Source of the DNA: Sarcophilus harrisii
Taxonomy: Eukaryota > Chordata > Mammalia > Dasyuromorphia > Dasyuridae
DNA: 64,000 bases
Reading direction: 5' to 3'
Assembly (NCBI RefSeq): GCF_902635505.1
Contig: NC_045432.1
Location: 72,175,823 to 72,239,822, forward strand
A model generated the notes under the pieces. It was given only the letters and a program-made list of their open reading frames with translations, was not told the DNA's origin and did no database searches. A program made the position numbers and the translations under genes. Below are positions 1-9,905 of this stretch, piece by piece. Numbering within the stretch: the stretch's first letter is position 1; each line of letters starts with the position of its first letter.

Positions 1-187
1 AAATATGTATACATATATTGTATTTAACATATACTTTAACATATTTAACATGTATGGGACTACCTGCCATCTAGGGGAGAGGGGGGAAGGAAGGAGGGGA
101 AAAGTTGGAACAGAAGTTTTTGCAAGGGTCAATGTTGAAAAATTACCCATGCACATGTTTTAGCAATAAAAAGATATAATAAAAAGG
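1..187 (+). mobile_element. L1 3' end (tail of a 5'-truncated copy entering from the left)
   Basis: It shows the typical marsupial L1 3' terminus: 'TTTAACATGTATGGGACTACC', 'GCCATCTAGGGGAG', a G/A-rich run, 'AATGTTGAAAAATTACCCATG', then an A-rich tail 'AAAAAGATATAATAAAAAG'. The same terminal motifs recur about ten times in the window on both strands. Confidence 0.85.
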
Positions 188-285
188 AATCATTTCCATG
201 TAAAGTGAGTTGGGATTTGGCCTGAAAACTGTTCAGAGCGGGATTGTGGGGAGCACAGGAAAATTATGTTCTAGGGCATGAGAGA
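187..285 (+). repeat. Inverted-repeat arm (partner at 3,532-3,645)
   Basis: The sequence around 'GGATTGTGGGGAGCACAGG' and 'TCATTTCCATGTAAA' reappears as its reverse complement at 3,532-3,645, with small indels and about 80-85% similarity by eye. The match stops at 'CATGAGAG' on one side and at the L1 tail on the other. Confidence 0.75.
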
Positions 286-423
286 TTTGATGACAAGGAC
301 CAAATTTTAGTCTAGAAAACTGATGATGAAACGTTTCACTCCTCTGGCAGAGAAGGGGTGGAACATAGGTGCAGAATGAGGCATATACTATCAGACATGG
401 GCAATGTTTCAACAGTTTTGTTC

Positions 424-530
424 AACTACAGGAGGAGGAAGAGGAGGAGGAAGAAGAGGAGAAGGAAGCGGAGGAGGAGGAGAAGGAAAAGGAGAAGGAA
501 GAGGAGACAGTGGCGTCAGAGGAGAAGTAG
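424..530 (+). repeat. Purine simple repeat (GGA/GAA)n
   Basis: A degenerate AGGAGGAAG-type run. The Lys/Arg-rich or Ser-rich frames it creates are composition effects. Confidence 0.95.
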
Positions 531-540
531 CAGCAGCAAT

Positions 541-606
541 TAATGTTTATATAATACCTTCTGTATGCCAGACTCTGGGATAAGTGATTTACAATTACTA
601 TCTCAA
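541..606 (-). mobile_element. MIR SINE tail fragment
   Basis: 'TTTATATAATACCTTCTGTATGCCAGACTCTGGGATAAG' is a diverged copy of the antisense MIR tail, cut off by the L1 that starts at about 607. Confidence 0.5.
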
Positions 607-2532
607 GCAACTAAAAAACTACTAGAAACAATCCACACAACTTTAGCAAAGTTGCAGGATACAAAATAAATCCACAGAAATCATCAGCATTTTTATGTAT
701 TACCAACAAAGTCCAGCAGCAAGAGATACAAAAAGAAATTCCATTCAAAATAACTGTTGATAATATAAAATTGGGGGGAGTCTATCTACCAAGGCAAAGT
801 CAGGAATTATATTAACACAACTATAAAACACTTTCCACACAAATAAAGTCATATCTAATCAATTGGAAAAATATCAAGTGCTCATAGGTAGGCCGAACGA
901 ATATAATAAAAACGACAATACCACCAAAGTTAATCTACTTACTCAGTGCTATACCAATCAAATCCCTAAGAAATCATTTTACAGAGCTAGAAAAAATAAT
1001 AACAAAGTTCATATGGAAGAACAAAGGAATTAATGAAAAAAAAATGCCAACGAAGGTGGCCTAGTTTGTGTCAGACCTAAAACTATATTATAAAGCAGCG
1101 GTCATCAAAACCACTTGGTACTGGCTAAGAAATAGAGTAGTCAATCAGTGGAAGAGGTCAGGTTCACAGGACAAAAAAAAAGGCAACGACAAGAGTAATC
1201 TAATGATTGACAAATCCAAAAAACCCAGCTTTTGGGATAAAAACTCAATATTTGACAAAAACTGCTGGGAAAATTGGAAACTAGTATGGCAGAAACTAGG
1301 GACTGACCCACTCCTAACACTCTATACCAAGATATAGTCGAAATGGGTTTATGATTTAGACATAGTGATATTATAAACAAATCAGAAAAACAAAATATAG
1401 TTTACCTCTCAGATCTGTGGAGAAGGAATGAATTTGTGGACAAAAAAAGAACTGGAAATCATTATTGAACAAAAATAAATAATTTTGATTATATGACGTG
1501 AAAAAGGTTTTATACAAACAAAACTAATGCAGATAAGATTAGAAGAGAAACAATAAATTGGGAAAGCATTTTTACATTCAAAGGTTCTGATAAAGGCCTC
1601 ATTTCTAAAAATATATAAGGAATTGACTCAAATTTATAACAATTCAAGCCAGTCTCCAATTGATAAATGGTCAAAGGATATGAACAGACAATTTTCAGAT
1701 GAAGAAACTAAAACCATTTCTAGTCATATGAAAAGGTGCTCTAAATCATTATTGATCAGAGAAATTCAAATTAAGACAACTCTGAGGTACCACAACACAC
1801 CAGTCAGATTGGCTAAGATAACAAGAAAAGATAATAACGAATGTTGGAGGGGATATGGGGAAACTGGGACACTAATACATTGTTGGTGGAGTTGTGAACT
1901 GATCCAACCATTCTGGAGAACAATTTGGAACTATGCCCAAAGGGCTAACAAACTTTGATCCAACATATCCCAAAGAGATATTAAAGGAGGGAAAGGGCCC
2001 CACATGTGCAAAAATGTTTGTGGCAGCCCTTTTCGTAGTGGCAAGAAACTGGAAACTGAGTGGATGTCCATCAATTGGAGAATGGCTGAATAAGTTATGA
2101 TGTATGAATATTCAACAGCAAGATTATACGAGAATCAATTCTGATGGACATGGCTCTTTCCAACAATGAGGTGATTCAGGCCAATTCCAATACACTTGGG
2201 ATGAAGAGAACCATCTATACCCAGAGAGAGGACTGTAGGACTAAATGTGGACCACAACATAGTATTTGCATCTCTTTTGTTGCTGTTTATTTGCATTTAT
2301 TTTCTTTCTCATTTTTTCCTTTTTGATTTGATTTTTCTTGTGCAGCAAGATAATTGTATAAATATGCATGCATATATTGGACTTAACATATTTTACCCTG
2401 TTTAAATTATATTGGATTACTTGCTATCTAGGGGAAGGGGTGGAGAGAAGAGGGGGAAATTGGAACACAAAGTTTTGCAAGGGTTAATGTTGAAAAATTA
2501 TCCATGCATATTTTTTGAAAATTAAAAAGCTT
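607..2532 (+). mobile_element. L1 LINE, ORF2 3' part plus 3' UTR, decayed
   Basis: It starts in the reverse-transcriptase/thumb region ('CAGCAAGAGATACAAAAAGAAATTCC' context), runs through the segment encoding TTYWYWLRNR-like residues and on to the ORF2 C-terminus. The C-terminal cysteine-rich motif is visible ([20 protein letters not shown]; the second cysteine of the usual CWRGCGE is Y here). The 3' UTR ends in 'GAAAATTAAAAAG'. Many stops and small deletions are present, for example a gap in the 3' UTR near 1,958. It is 5'-truncated. Confidence 0.85.
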
Positions 2533-2735
2533 GGGGGCAGCTAGTTGATGTAATAGATAGAGCACCAGCCCTGAAGCCAGGATGACCTGAGTTCAAATCT
2601 GGCTTCAGACACTTAACACTTCCGGGCTGTGTGACTCTGGGCAAGTTACTAACCCCAATTGCCTCAGCAAAAAAAAAAAAAAAGAAAAAGAAAAGAAAAA
2701 GAAAGAAGAAAAGAAAAGAAAAGAAAAAAGCTTTA
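2533..2735 (+). mobile_element. Marsupial tRNA-derived SINE with long A-rich tail
   Basis: The head is 'GGGGCAGCTAGTTGATG', followed by the B-box-like 'GAGTTCAAATCTGG', 'CTGTGTGACTCTGGGCAAG' and the terminal 'CCCCAATTGCCTCAGC', then about 90 bp of A/GAAA tail. It sits directly at the L1 tail. Its 3' part was copied, inverted, to 5,549-5,643. Confidence 0.9.
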
Positions 2736-2756
2736 ATTAAAAAAATACCTGAAAAA

Positions 2757-2948
2757 ATTATCTCATTTGATCCTCACAATAAACTTAGGAGTAGGTACAG
2801 TTATTATCCCCATTTTACAGTTATGGAAACTGAGACAGAGATTCAATGTCATACAGCTAGTAAGTGTCTGAAGCCAGATTTGAACTCAGATTTTCCTGAC
2901 TTCAGGCTTGATATTTACTTACTGCAGTAAGTGCCACCTAGCTGCCTA
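2757..2948 (-). mobile_element. MIR SINE (antisense)
   Basis: Nearly full antisense MIR: 'TTATCTCATTTGATCCTCAC', 'CCCCATTTTACAG', 'GGAAACTGAGACAGAG', 'CATACAGCTAGTAAGTGTC', ending 'GCCACCTAGCTGCC'. Confidence 0.85.
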
Positions 2949-3531
2949 ATATGCCATATATGTGGGTCCCAATGAACACAAATAACAAATCCCCTAAAAT
3001 AGTTGCACTATTTAAGCCACACTGCACACTTCCACTAGGCTGCCACCAATGACCACGTTTCACATAATTATAAGTACAAATGTGAATAAATGCGATCGCT
3101 TCAAAGGATTTATTTATTATTCACACTAAGGGAGTCCTGGCTGGACTTCTTTGTTCAAGGGCAGGTTCTACTGGGAACCTGTACTAGAAAATGGCAGTTT
3201 GTTTGTTTTTTAAGACACCAATAAAGCATTATTTAAAAAGAAATCTCCCGGGTTCAGAAGTCTTATCTAGGGTGGCTATTTGTTTCAGGGGATAGGGTCG
3301 GGGGTCTCAAAGCTTCTTTCTCACTGGAAATGTGAGAAACCTCTTGGCGGGATCCTATAGTAGAGGGCTCCCCCAAAGATGTATTACCATTTGATGAAAA
3401 GATCTTCTCTAAAGCTCAGGTTTATTTTGGGAGCTTTGGAAGGAATTCTTGGGGAGTGCCCTAGAGCAAAGAAATATTTCATTGGTTTGAGAGAAAAACA
3501 TGTAACGAAATAACTAAAACAAACCCAAACT
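2949..3531. other. Unique sequence, nothing recognised
   Basis: No coding exon or known repeat was recognised here. It has ordinary base composition. Confidence 0.5.
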
Positions 3532-3645
3532 CTCATGCCTGAGAACGCTAGTAATTTTCCTGTGCTCCCCACAATCCTGCTCTGTGTGAGCAGGCCAAGT
3601 TCTTCGGGCCAAATACAGCTCATTTTACATGGAAATGAAGATTCT
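3532..3645 (-). repeat. Inverted-repeat arm (partner at 187-285)
   Basis: This is the reverse complement of the left arm, sharing 'CCTGTGCTCCCCACAATCC' and 'TTTACATGGAAATGA'. It contains about 15 extra bases relative to the left arm. Confidence 0.75.
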
Positions 3646-3924
3646 TGGAGAAGCACATCAGCTCGTGCCCCCACAAGCCGTCAGTGTCCTCCCCCCAGCC
3701 CGGGAGGCCTGTCTGGTTCATACCTAAACTGATCTGGCAATGGGGTCAAGAAGGGGCCTTTCCCCGTCTAAGACAATGAACCCAGGAAAGAAGATTTTCA
3801 GAGTCCTGTAGCAGGACAGATGAAAAGTTTGGCCCAAGAATGGCCCTGGGGACATATGTCCAAGCCAGCAATCAGCCGCATCTATTATCTGAAGCAAACT
3901 TCCCAAACAAAAACTGTGTAGTGT

Positions 3925-4023
3925 CAGTCCATTAGACTGGGAGTTCCTTAACAGCAGGGGCTTTTGTAGTCTCTCTGTCTCCTACGTGCCTAGCACATAG
4001 TAGGTGGTTAATAAGTACTAGCC
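3925..4023 (+). mobile_element. L2 LINE 3' end
   Basis: 'GACTGGGAGTTCCTTAACAGCAGGGGC', then 'GTGCCTAGCACATAGTAGG', then 'TTAATAAGTACT' is the classic L2 terminal sequence. Confidence 0.75.
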
Positions 4024-4315
4024 AACTGACAGTCTTCATATCACCGGAAGAGAAGAAGGAACTAAAAGAGCACTGGCTGATCCTGTCACAGATCTCCAGG
4101 TACACTTGGCTTACCAAAGCCATCAGTAGGGCTGGACAGCTGGGGCTTTGTCCCATGGTAGAAAATGTATATGGTACTGACAATTCTGTCCCAGAATGGC
4201 CCTCATCTATCTTCAGCTGCCTTGAAAGCTTGTGGTATCCCCAAAGTGCCTTCTCCTCCGTGAATGAGCTTCCTTTCTCCCACTACCCCCACCCCACCCA
4301 GGGTTACTTGCACCA

Positions 4316-5272
4316 TATGTAAAGAGTACTCATTATGATTCTGCTCTCAGTTCAACCATAATTAGCCTTTGTGAGTGACAGCTCCCAACTGGAAGCCTTT
4401 AGCAAATGGGCAGCTAGGTGGCAGCCTGGATACACTGCTGGGCTTTGCCAGGATGGCCTGAGCTTAAGTGCTAGCCAAGTGGATTGACTTTACACAGTCT
4501 CAGTGTCCTCCTGTGTAAAATGACCATAAGAAGAGCACCTACTGCTTCCCGATTGGTTTTAGAATCCTCTGGAAAGTGCTCTGCAAAACACCGGGTGAGT
4601 TAGTTGAGAAAGGGACATGGTCAGACCTGTTTTTAGAGGACTGATATGACATATTCACATAGCAGCTGTGTAGAGGCTGGATTGGAGAAGGGAGAGATGG
4701 AAAGCAGGGAGACCAATTAGGCAATTGAGGGGGCAAAGGCCTGAATTAGGGTGGTGGGGAGAAGACTGGTGTGGAATTCATAAGACTCAGCCACCAGCTC
4801 TATAGTCAGTAAGGGACAGAGAAGAATTACAGATGACTCAGAAGGGCCAAAGCTGGCGGCACCCTTAACGGAAAGAGGGGAGCTTGGAGGAGGGCAGGTG
4901 TGTGGGGAGTGAAGGACAATCCATTCTGTTTCGGGCCCATTTAGCGTTTGCTGGTAAGCACTTAACAACAGTTCTCCCTCTCTAAAAAGAAAAGATACCC
5001 AGGACACAGTTTTTCAGTTGAATCTGGGTTCTTAACATTCTTTCCATCTCTTTCATGAGTCTGGACAATAAGTAAGACAATAAATCATGACCCGATTTGT
5101 GACATTTCCAATATAGGAGCCACAAATGCTCTTTCTGAAATCACACCACTGGGCGTGCTGCAGCCAACGTGTCTCTAGGGCCTCCGGGGGACAGATGTCC
5201 AGCAGAGAGTTGGCCACATGGGGCTGGAGGCCTAGAAGGACGAAATATCCTGCCTGTGGAAATCAGAATTGG
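4316..5272 (+). repeat. Duplicated segment A1 (copy at 20,174-21,133)
   Basis: It is almost identical (about 97% by eye) to 20,174-21,133 in direct orientation. It includes a MIR-like SINE ('GGGCAGCTAGGTGGCAGCCTGG', about 4,407-4,545) and otherwise unique sequence. Together with 9,285-13,118 it forms the left copy of the segment that brackets the satellite array. Confidence 0.9.
4407..4545 (+). mobile_element. MIR-like SINE inside duplicated segment
   Basis: The order of motifs is 'GGGCAGCTAGGTGGCAGC', 'TTAAGTGCTAGCC', 'CAGTCTCAGTGTCCTCCTGTGTAAAATG', 'GCACCTACTGC'. A second copy lies in the right duplicate (about 20,265-20,405). Confidence 0.65.
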
Positions 5273-5387
5273 AATGTGCTCTCTCTGTCCCCCAAGGTCT
5301 TTCGAAACAAGCTCCAGGCTTATCTTTCTGCCACAGCTGGCCTGTTTTAGGTCTCTTCCCCATTCCTTTTCTCCCATATTAGAGAGA

Positions 5388-5895
5388 TCATATCCCCATG
5401 AGCCCCATCTTTCTGGCCTGGCCTGGCCAGAAAATCACAGAGGCCCTTATCTATCACCCTGAAATTCTCCTCTGAAACCTCTGCAACAATTTAAACTATG
5501 GCTTTTTGGCATATGTTGGCATATGCATATGGCATGTGGCATAAAAAAAAAGCTTTTTTCTTTTCTTTTCTTTTCTTTTTTCTTTTTCTTTTCTTTTTCT
5601 TTTTTTTTTTTTGCTGAGGCAATTGGGGTTAGTAACTTGCCCAGAGCAAGATAATTGTATAAATATGCATGCATATATTGGACTTAACATATGTGGAACA
5701 TAGTTACCACCTTTTAAAAGAGTGTTTAATTCTGCATAGATAATGCAATGGAAAACAAAAGGAAAAAAGGTATAACCCCCTCCTCTCTCTCTCCACATGT
5801 GCACATAGGCTGCTGCCTTGGATTTCACCAGCATGGAGGCTTCCTCCACCCATGCAGATCCTCTACAGCTACCTGGAACTCTGAGAAATGCAGTG
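5388..5895 (+). repeat. Left arm of imperfect palindrome (partner 6,900-7,212)
   Basis: The arm reads 'CCCCATGAGCCCC', 'CTGGCCAGAAAATCA', 'CTATCACCCTG', 'GAGTGTTTAATTCTG', 'GATAATGCAA', 'CCTCCACCCATGCAGATCC'. All of these recur in the same order on the opposite strand at 6,900-7,212. The arm is split by about 190 bp of foreign sequence at 5,509-5,694. Confidence 0.85.
5549..5692. repeat. Chimeric fragment: inverted SINE tail joined to direct L1 piece, both from 2.3-2.7 kb
   Basis: 5,549-5,643 is the reverse complement of the SINE 3' end and its A-rich tail at about 2,640-2,735. 5,646-5,692 is a direct copy of the L1 3' UTR at about 2,345-2,391 ('AAATATGCATGCATATATTG'). Two neighbouring source pieces appear here in opposite orientations, next to each other and with no target-site duplication. 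Confidence 0.75.
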
Positions 5896-5990
5896 ACTTG
5901 CATAGTGTCACTCAGCCAGTAAAGGTCAAAGGCGGGTCTTCCCGACTCCCAAGGCAACACTCCATCATACGCCCTGTGCTGCCTCTCATG
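5877..5990 (-). mobile_element. MIR fragment (antisense, 5' half of the SINE)
   Basis: 'GCAGTGACTTGCATAGTGTCACTC', 'CAGCCAGTAAAGGTC', 'CGGGTCTTCCCGACTCC', 'CCTGTGCTGCCTC' is antisense MIR. Confidence 0.75.
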
Positions 5991-6164
5991 CATGCTTGAA
6001 GGCCTGAGGCAATTGGGAAGCCCCTTGCTCAGAAGCCGGCCATTTCAATCCTAGATGGGCTTAAATTTTAACTGTTCTCAAGCCTAAATCTGCCTGCCTC
6101 TGACTTCCACCCCCTGCTCTTAATCCTGCTCTTGGGGCCAAACCAATAAAAAATGAAGGAAGAG

Positions 6165-6213
6165 TGGGCAAGTCACTTAACTCCAATTGCCTCAGCAAAA
6201 AAAAAAAAAAAAA
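6165..6213 (+). mobile_element. Very short 5'-truncated SINE with target-site duplication
   Basis: Only the last ~30 bp of the tRNA-derived SINE ('GGGCAAGTCACTTAACTCC', 'AATTGCCTCAGC') and the A tail are present. It is flanked by the 15-bp direct repeat AAAATGAAGGAAGAG at 6,150-6,164 and 6,214-6,228. Confidence 0.85.
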
Positions 6214-6784
6214 AAAATGAAGGAAGAGGGAAACGAGGAGGAGGAAGAAGAGAGAGAAGATGGTATCCAGGAGTGTGCTCCTATAGAACAGATCGTGCGA
6301 TTCATGGTTTTGTCATGGACAAGACTTAAAGCGACACAAAATATTAATGCACATTAATCTGAAAAGCAGGTCGTAAACATTTACTCTTCCAGCAAAATGG
6401 AGCCTCTTCCCATCTTGGTTCTAAGAGGTCACATGACAAAACACAGGTCCTTCCCTTCATCAGATAGGGGAAAGCTGCAGGCGCCACATGTTGTATTCAC
6501 TGATCTCTGTGCCTTTGTAAATGTAGGGTTGACTTTAAAAAAATTTCATTCAGTGCTTAAACACAACACACCTCATGGTTCCACATACACAATAGAAGAG
6601 AAAAAGGATTCCATATGAACACGAGTCTCCATTTCATGCTGCTTGCTTTTTTTTTTAAACATATAATGAAGTCTTCACATGGGGTTCCAAATTGCCCTGC
6701 TTATTTATGCTGCCTTCGGATCTGTTCTCTCCCAAACATGCTAAATGTTGCCCTGTGTTGTTATTGTTTTTAAATAATCATTAT

Positions 6785-6915
6785 AATGCACATTTAGATG
6801 GGGCTTTGAGGGTTGCGATGCAATTTTCCCCTGATTTGATCCTCATAATAACCCTGGAAGGTGGGTGCTTCTTTGTAACCCCCAGGTTGCAGAGGAGAAA
6901 CTGAGGATGGCAGGG
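6785..6915 (-). mobile_element. MIR fragment (antisense, 3' half of the SINE)
   Basis: 'TTTGATCCTCATAATAACCCTGG' followed by 'GTTGCAGAGGAGAAACTGAGG'. The half missing here resembles the MIR half at 5,877-5,990, so the inverted duplication may have separated one MIR. Confidence 0.7.
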
Positions 6916-7212
6916 GGAAAGTGTAACTCCAGGGGATCTGCATGGGTGGAGGAAGTCTCCAGGCTGATGAAATCCCAAATCAACAGCTTATGTGCACATT
7001 CAGAGGGCCTGCAACTCTTTCCTTTTGTTTCCAGTTGCATTATCCATACAGAATTAAACACTCTTCAGAAAAAGTGTTTACTAATTAACCAAATGTCCCT
7101 AGTTTAAACTGTTGCAAAGGTTACAGGGTAAAATCACAGGGTGATAGATAGGGCCTCTATGATTTTCTGGCCAGGGCAGGCCAGAAAGTTGGGGCTCATG
7201 GGGATGTGATCA
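6900..7212 (-). repeat. Right arm of imperfect palindrome (partner 5,388-5,895)
   Basis: This is the reverse complement of the left arm without the 190-bp insertion. Similarity is about 85% by eye and the spacer is about 1.0 kb. Confidence 0.85.
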
Positions 7213-7217
7213 CTCTT

Positions 7218-7600
7218 AAGTAGAGAGAGCAGCAGGCCTGGAGTCAGAAAGCTAATTAATGTGGACGGTCCATGGGGAACTCTTGGCAAAGCTATTGCAG
7301 TGATTTGCCATTTCCTTCTCCGGTGGATTAAGGCAAATCAAGGCTAAGGGACCTGCCCAGGATGACACAGCTAGTAAGTGTCTGAGTTCAAATTGAAGTC
7401 AGATCTTCTTGACTCCATGGCTGGCACGCTCAATCTACTAAGCCACCCAGCTGCCTCTAGAAAGACCTGAATCCAAATCTAGCTTCAGAGAGGATAACCT
7501 GCTAGCTCTGTGACCCTTGGCAAATCAGTTAACCTGTTTGCCTCCGTTTCCTCTGCTGTAAATGGGGATAACAGCTGCACCTTCTTCCCCAGAAGATCAA
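7218..7600 (+). mobile_element. MIR-type SINE split by a second SINE
   Basis: The left piece (about 7,218-7,247, 'CAGGCCTGGAGTCAGAAAG') and right piece (about 7,457-7,600, 'AGAAAGACCTGAATCC', 'CTCTGTGACCCTTGGCAAATC', 'GTAAATGGGGATAAC') are continuous if the antisense SINE between them is removed. AGAAAG occurs on both sides. Confidence 0.65.
7248..7456 (-). mobile_element. Marsupial SINE (type with 'GGCAAAGAT..GTGGTTTGCCATTTCC' body), antisense
   Basis: 'AACTCTTGGCAAAGC', 'GTGATTTGCCATTTCCTTCTCC', 'GACACAGCTAGTAAGTGTCTG', 'AGTCAGATCTTCTTGACTCC', ending 'GCCACCCAGCTGCCTC'. Relatives lie at 27,905-28,085 (+) and 55,385-55,590 (-). Confidence 0.75.
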
Positions 7601-7604
7601 AACA

Positions 7605-7828
7605 AACTCAGAAGAAAACAAGAGTGTCAAAATGGTTACATGTGAAACCTCAAAGGGGAATATGAATTGATCTGAAATCCCAAAATCCTTCTTGGAAGAG
7701 CTCAAAAAGGATTTTAAAAATCAAATAAGAGAGGTAGAAGAAAAAATGGGAAAAGAAATGAGAGGTATTCAAGAGAGAGTCAACAACTTAGAAAAAGAAG
7801 GGAAAAATTGAAGAAAACAATTTCTTTT
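7605..7828 (+). mobile_element. L1 ORF1 fragment
   Basis: A-rich sequence with the L1 ORF1 coiled-coil region signature 'AGAGAGGTAGAAGAAAAAATGGG', 'AAAAGAAATGAGAG'. It is interrupted by the antisense L1 tail that follows. Confidence 0.6.
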
Positions 7829-8430
7829 TTTTAAATAGCCTTTAATTTACGTGTTATATGTATGAGTAACTTTACAGCATTTACAATTGCCAAACCTCTC
7901 ATTCTAATTTTTCCCCTCCTTCCCCCCACCTCCTCCCCCAGATGGCAGGATGACCAGTAGATGTTAAATATATTAAAATATAAATTAGATACACAATAAG
8001 TATACATGACCAGACCATTATTTTGCTGTACAAAAAGAATCGGACTCTGGAATATGGTACAATTAGCCTGTGAAGGAAATCCAAAATGCAGGTGACCAAA
8101 AATATAGGGATTGAGAATTCAACGTAATGGTTTTTAGTCATCTCTCAGAGTTCTTTTGCTGGGCGTAGCTGGTTCAGTTCATTACTGCTCCATTGGAACT
8201 GATTTGGTTCATCTCATTGCTGAGGATGGCCAGGTCCATCAGAATTGGTCATCATATAGTATTATTGTTGAAGTATATAATGATCTCCTGGTCCTGCTCA
8301 TTTCACTCAGCATCAGTTCGTGTCAGTCTCTCCGGACCTTTCTGAAATCATCCTGTTGGTCATTTCTTACCAAACAATAATATTCCATAATATTCATAGA
8401 CCACAATTTATTCAGCCATTCTCCAAGAAG
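7829..8430 (-). mobile_element. L1 3' end, antisense, with target-site duplication
   Basis: It opens with the antisense poly-A ('TTTTTTTAAATAGCC') and runs back to 'TTATTCAGCCATTCTCCAAG'. AAGAAAACAATTTCTT before and AAGAAAGCAATTTCTT after form the target-site duplication. This is a 5'-truncated L1 in an older L1. Confidence 0.85.
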
Positions 8431-8445
8431 AAAGCAATTTCTTAA

Positions 8446-8596
8446 CCTATATGTGCAAAAATATTTATAGCAGCTCTTTTCTCAGGAAAAAGAACTGGAG
8501 ATTGAAGAGATGCCTATGAATTGGAAAATGGCTGAGTAAACTGTGATATGTGATTATGATAGAATACTATTGTTCTATAAGAAATGGTGAGCAGGG
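8446..8596 (+). mobile_element. L1 3' fragment
   Basis: 'ATGTGCAAAAATATTTATAGCAG', 'GGCTGAGTAAACTG', 'ATTGTTCTATAAGAAATGG'; cut by the SINE that follows. Confidence 0.7.
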
Positions 8597-8740
8597 GGGT
8601 CAGCGAGGTGGTACAGGAGATAGAGCACCCATCCTGGAGTCAGGAAGTCTTGGGTTTAAATCTGACTTCAGAAACTTGACATTTACTAGCTATGTAGCCC
8701 TGGGCAAATAGCTTCACTGCCTTGCAAAGAATAAAAAAAA
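8597..8740 (+). mobile_element. tRNA-derived SINE
   Basis: 'GAGGTGGTACAGGAGATAGAGC', 'GGAGTCAGGAAGTCTTGGG', 'TTTAAATCTGACTTCAG', 'TAGCCCTGGGCAAATAGC'. Confidence 0.75.
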
Positions 8741-8744
8741 ACTA

Positions 8745-9284
8745 AATAACTATTAATTAGAGAAATGCAAATTAAAACAACTCTGAGGTACCATCTCACA
8801 CCTATCAGATTGGCTATGTTGACAGAAAAAGATAACGATAAATGTTGGAGGGGATGTGGGGAAACTGGGACACTAATACATTGTTGGTGGAGTTGTGAAA
8901 TGATCCAACCATTCTGGAGAGGGATCTGGAACTATGCCCAGAGGGCTATCAAACTGTACATACCCTTTGATCCAGCAGTGCCACTGCTGGGCCTATACCC
9001 CAAAGAGAAAGGGAAAGACCCCCATGTCCAAACATGTTTGTAGTAGCCCTTTTTGTGGTGGCAAAGAATTGGAAAATGAGGGGATGCCCATCAGTTGGAG
9101 AATAGAATTTTATTGTTCTATAAAAAATGATGAACATGAACTGATGCCTAGTGAAGCAAGCAGAACCAGGAAAACAGTAAGATTGTGTGATGATCAACTA
9201 TGAGAGACTTAGCTCTTCTCAGCAATTCAGTGATTGAAAGCAATTTCAATAAAATTTGGATGGAAAATGCCATCTGCATCCAGA
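8745..9284 (+). mobile_element. L1 ORF2 C-terminus and 3' UTR
   Basis: It encodes the end of ORF2 with the cysteine-rich motif intact ([18 protein letters not shown]), followed by 'TTTGATCCAGCAGTGCCACTG' and 3' UTR. It belongs to a different L1 subfamily from the 1.0-2.5 kb copy (3' UTR 'AACATAACTCATATGG' type, continuing to about 9,470). Confidence 0.8.
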
Positions 9285-9905
9285 GATATAACTATGAAGA
9301 CTGAATATGGATCAAAATATACTATTTTCACTTTTTTCCCTCTGTTTTTTCTTCCTTGTGGTTTTTCCCTTTTTTGTTCTGATTTTTCTCTCCCAACATA
9401 ACTCATATGGAAATATGCAAAAAATGAATGTACATATATAACCTAAATAAAGAGAATATAAAAAGAAAAGAAATAATGAGCAAGATGCTCTCAGAAAAAC
9501 CTGGAAAGTCTTCCATGAGCGCCTTAAAAATTAAATGCACTGTATACAAAGTAATGACAATGTTGTGGGATGATCAGCTACAAATGACTGCTATTCTCAG
9601 CAATACAATGATCCAAACTAATCTGAAGGATTTATAATTTTAAACTTCTATCCATACCCAGAGAAAGAACTAATTGTGTCTCAATGCAGATTGACACATA
9701 TTTTTTAAAAAACTTTTTCTTGATGATTTTGTTGGGGGAGAAATGTATGTTTTCTTTTGCAATATGACTTCTATGGAAATGTTTTGCATAACTCTACAAG
9801 TTCCTTCTCAATGGGAGTGGGGTAAGGGTGGGGAGGAAGGGAGAGAATCTGGGACTCAAAGTTTTCTTGTTTTTTTTAAACATGGTGAAAATATCTGTAA
9901 ATCCA

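Noticed and set aside
358-610. Basic Arg/Lys-rich frame (and its Ser-rich antisense)
   Set aside because: Translation of a (GGA)n simple repeat joined to a MIR fragment.
2144-2326. Small frames in L1 3' UTRs (several places)
   Set aside because: They lie in the noncoding 3' end of L1 copies and recur only because the repeats recur.
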